Position numbers and translations under genes: made by a program. Shown here piece after piece: positions 61,400 through 64,000 of a stretch of DNA of 64,000 nt. The notes below the pieces were generated by a model. It did not search any database. It was not told the origin of the DNA and was given only the letters and a program-made list of their open reading frames with translations. The DNA is from Brachionus rotundiformis (lineage: Eukaryota; Rotifera; Eurotatoria; Ploima; Brachionidae), in contig JAESIW010000137.1 in NCBI GenBank assembly GCA_016802295.1, positions 6,174,835-6,238,834 on the forward strand, in the 5' to 3' direction. Within the stretch, counting starts at the first letter, position 1, and each line of letters starts with the position of its first letter.

Positions 61400-61570
61400 T
61401 TGTGTTTGTCTTTTAGCCAGTGATAAGAGATAGTTTTTACTGACATGAAAATGTATGGTTGGAAAAGATGTGAAAAGTTGCATACAACGATATCATTTCT
61501 TAAAAAATTGAGTAGTTAATTAACATGGACAAATGGCTCAACAAACAGTCTTATTTAGTTTAGTGCCATA
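61400..61570 (+). mobile_element. LINE C-terminal fragment upstream of arrestin
   Basis: Plus strand encodes KCMVGKDVKSCIQRYHFLKN, a worn form of the K-C--R--FF-NRVV end of LINE ORF2, and shares GATGTGAAAAGTTGCATACAA-like sequence with 39450-39485. It lies within 500 bp of the arrestin start, where a promoter would be. Confidence 0.5.
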
Positions 61571-61836
61571 GCTTCGAAGAATCTAAACCCAATAAGGTCA
61601 CAGTATTATTTACTACAACTACTACAGGCAGAGGGTCAAAGGTTCGATGCCCACAAGGAAGAAAAAAATTACATTTTAAAACCCTTTGTCTTAAACAAAT
61701 AGCTAGTGAATTGGATATTACGGATTTTAAACTTGACACAAGAAGTCTGGGAACTTCGAAGGCCTTTGGATTATGAAGGGATATACATTCTTTAGTACTT
61801 TGTGTTGCATGTGCTTTTCTGCAGTTAAAATTTTCT

Positions 61837-62198
61837 GGTTTTGTGAAATTCAGTACAAAATGGCAAAAAGAACAGAAAAAATCTAAAAAATTTGAATAAC
61901 TTTTTTTCTAAAGGTTTAAACCTATTTCTGTAAATGCAAGATAGTGAAACATTCTAAGTTGCATCAAATATCTATGTCTGCTAATTTTGCAAAGTCCAAC
62001 AGAAATTAAATTTCAATGTAATCGAGTGTAGTGCATGTTGCAGAGATTTTGCACATCATTTGCAGACTTTAACCGTTGATGCAACTTTGAATGTCGCACC
62101 ATTCTGCAATCACAGACTTAATTTTGAACTTTTAGAAGAAAAGTTATTAAATTTTTTTACACTTTGTTCTGTTCTTTTGTACTGAACTTCACAAAACC
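61837..62198. repeat. 362-bp foldback element with ~120-bp arms
   Basis: The left arm starts GGTTTTGTGAAATTCAGTACAA; the right arm ends with its near-perfect reverse complement (TTGTACTGAACTTCACAAAACC). Further inside both arms have AATAACTTTT-TTCTAAA and AAGTTGCATCAA. No coding capacity, so a non-autonomous MITE. The inner words are shared with 17947-18066. Confidence 0.82.
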
Positions 62199-62218
62199 AT
62201 ATATTCTCATATAAAAAG

Positions 62219-63075
62219 TAGTGTTGTGAGTCGACTACAAATCGACTAATGTAAAATCAAGTTCGACTAAAGTCGACTTTTATTTCGACTTGAGAAAGAT
62301 AAGACAATTTCTATGATAATATGGTATTTTTTTTGTATTCACTTATTTAAGGTCATTACACTGTAAGTAAGAAATGTTGTATTTTGAGACCTGCCCAACA
62401 TAAATTTAAAAAAGATTTGTCTGATTACAGACACAAGTTCCGAAACCCAACATTTAAATTGTAATTCTCTCAATAACTACAACACCAACTCCAGCCAATT
62501 TGGATGTCTATAACTAACAGCGCAATACTATGCTCTCCTTTGGGAGTAAGTAATAGTATTTAACTCTGTGTAAAATAGTTATTTTTTGGCCACTTAAAGA
62601 TATTATTTGAACCTCTTTTTTTTCATTCATGTAATGACCGCAAACCATCAGATCCTGACAGACTGAAAAACACATTTATGTTAAGTTAATAATAGTGTTG
62701 TGAATTTCAAAAACAAAAAGAACAAAAATTCTTCCTGTTTTGATAAATTAAAATTTACTGAAATAAAATATATTTAAAAAAGTACTTAATAACTAATAAT
62801 AGAGTTCTATAGTATTTAAGCAATGAAGAACCAAAAAATTAATTATTTTAACAAATGAAAATCACCTAAATTAAAGAATTAATAATAGAAATTCGGAAAA
62901 AGTTAAACTCATCTCATTTACTGAATAAACTTCTTGACCGTTTTACAAGAACTTTTAATTAACTATGAAAATCTATAATTGATTTTTGTCAAATTAATAC
63001 ATAATCTAAAAATAAAAATATAATATTCGGCTTTCGACTTAAGTCGATTAGTCAGAAAGTCGACTCGCAACACTT
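62219..63075. mobile_element. hAT-like non-autonomous DNA transposon with TIRs and 8-bp TSD
   Basis: The left end is TAGTGTTGTGAGTCGACT and the right end, reverse-complemented, is AAGTGTTGCGAGTCGACT. The flanks are ATAAAAAG (62211-62218) and AAAAAAAG (63076-63083), an 8-bp target duplication with one mismatch, as hAT elements make. GTCGA/TCGAC words recur inside both ends, as in subterminal transposase sites. The 857-bp interior has no transposase. Confidence 0.72.
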
Positions 63076-63083
63076 AAAAAAAG

Positions 63084-64000
63084 ACTGTGTTAATGTAAAG
63101 GAGATTACGAACAAACAGTTTACCCAATTAATTTTAAATAAGCCTTGTCAAGGATAAGTTCTTGTTTAACTCAAGAGAAATATTTAGCATTGCGACTTCA
63201 AAGTATAGTCTTTACCCTATTATTGACGAATTTCTTCCACACACAACTTAATTCATTAAAAATTACAATTTTATTTCCACTACTTATCGTGAACCGTTTT
63301 TTCATCAACTATTGTTCCGTGTATTTCTTTTATTCACTCGTATACTTCTATAGTTTAATCCTATATCATAGTCCCTTATTATCATAAGTATAAAGTAGAT
63401 TCCAAATAAACAGTTTACCGAACTAATCTTTCTCTTAGTTGGATTAATCCCAATTAGGTCTCTGAATGCCTCTGGCTAGGGAAGAGGTTTATCAAAAGTG
63501 GACTTCAACACATCTTAAACTTCTTCTTTCGAATGTATGATTTTATCACTAAGTGATTTTTGCTTCCTTTATTTTTGGATGCAGTCAACTCTTTGTCAGA
63601 TCGGAGCCTAAGCTCTAAAAGGTACATTCGAAGCTCTTAAATCCATTACCTAGTCTTTTTATACTAAAAGCATGAATGGAGTCTATTCGTAAAGTGTAAC
63701 CCCTAGTGCCGTATTTCCTCAAATAGAAGCAGTTAAAATTATCCTTTATTTAAATTATTTAGTTAAAAAAAAAATTATCTTGCTTTAAAAAGAAAATTCA
63801 TGAATCATGTTTTAATAGAAAAGAAATTTAGTCACGAAAAGTAGAAACACTTTGATGACCGACCTTTCTTACATTTGATATTGGTCGCGTACGTTACGGA
63901 TAAAAGAAATTAAACTGTTCTAAAAAATGAGATGGCTAACAAGGAGTGAATTAGTAAAGAAGAAATAAAAACTTCCACCCACTTTGCCCTGTCCCGTTTT
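63084..64000. other. Window end, nothing assigned
   Basis: Base content is more even than elsewhere in the spacers, and the open frame at 63145-63387 is rich in hydrophobic residues, but I recognise no gene, RNA or element on either strand. Confidence 0.4.

Noticed and set aside
61630..61660. tRNA gene suggested by a GGTTCGATGCCC B-box-like word
   Set aside because: The T-arm stem does not pair and no acceptor stem or anticodon arm can be drawn.

Overview
The window is eukaryotic, AT-rich animal DNA. Genes are split by GT-AG introns, introns and spacers are very AT-rich and full of decayed retroelements, and the families (CYFIP, beta-arrestin, class A GPCR, FHDC1-type formin, EGF/C-type lectin membrane protein) are metazoan. 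Very short introns (about 50-80 bp) next to kilobase introns, and many CR1/jockey-like LINE tails, suit a small invertebrate, possibly a spiralian such as a rotifer. The species is a guess; the sequence does not prove it.

Layout: 1-1287 retroelement debris. 1288-11931 (+) CYFIP, subunit of the WAVE regulatory complex, 4 exons, 1277 aa. Its third intron holds a complete intronless class A GPCR on the other strand (8132-9487). 12100-15582 (+) GUF1, mitochondrial EF4/LepA GTPase, 5 exons, 629 aa. 16582-17377 (-) a two-exon CAP-domain protein with an N-terminal membrane anchor. 17378-20511 repeats. 20512-43333 (-) one giant gene that I joined into 18 exons with an unbroken 4251-aa frame: signal peptide, about 65 EGF modules, a degenerate C-type lectin domain, about ten unrecognised repeats of roughly 90-120 aa, one transmembrane helix and a 124-aa tail with an NPVY motif. 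46643-54641 (-) an FHDC1-type formin, interrupted by a 572-base N gap flanked by two near-identical 680-bp copies of its FH2 exons, almost certainly an unmerged contig overlap. 59776-61086 (-) an intronless, GC-rich beta-arrestin. 61087-64000 mobile-element debris including a 362-bp foldback element and a hAT-like element with 8-bp target duplications.

Together: CYFIP and the formin both act on actin assembly, and the arrestin and GPCR belong to the same signalling class, but nothing here shows co-regulation. The strongest candidate for something undescribed is the giant EGF-lectin-repeat receptor, above all its membrane-proximal repeat array. Other points are the antisense GPCR whose 3' end runs into a CYFIP exon, and the fact that nearly every orientable transposon inside an intron lies antisense to its host gene.

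Exon joins were made by eye from splice signals, reading frame and known family sequence. No search or transcript evidence was available.
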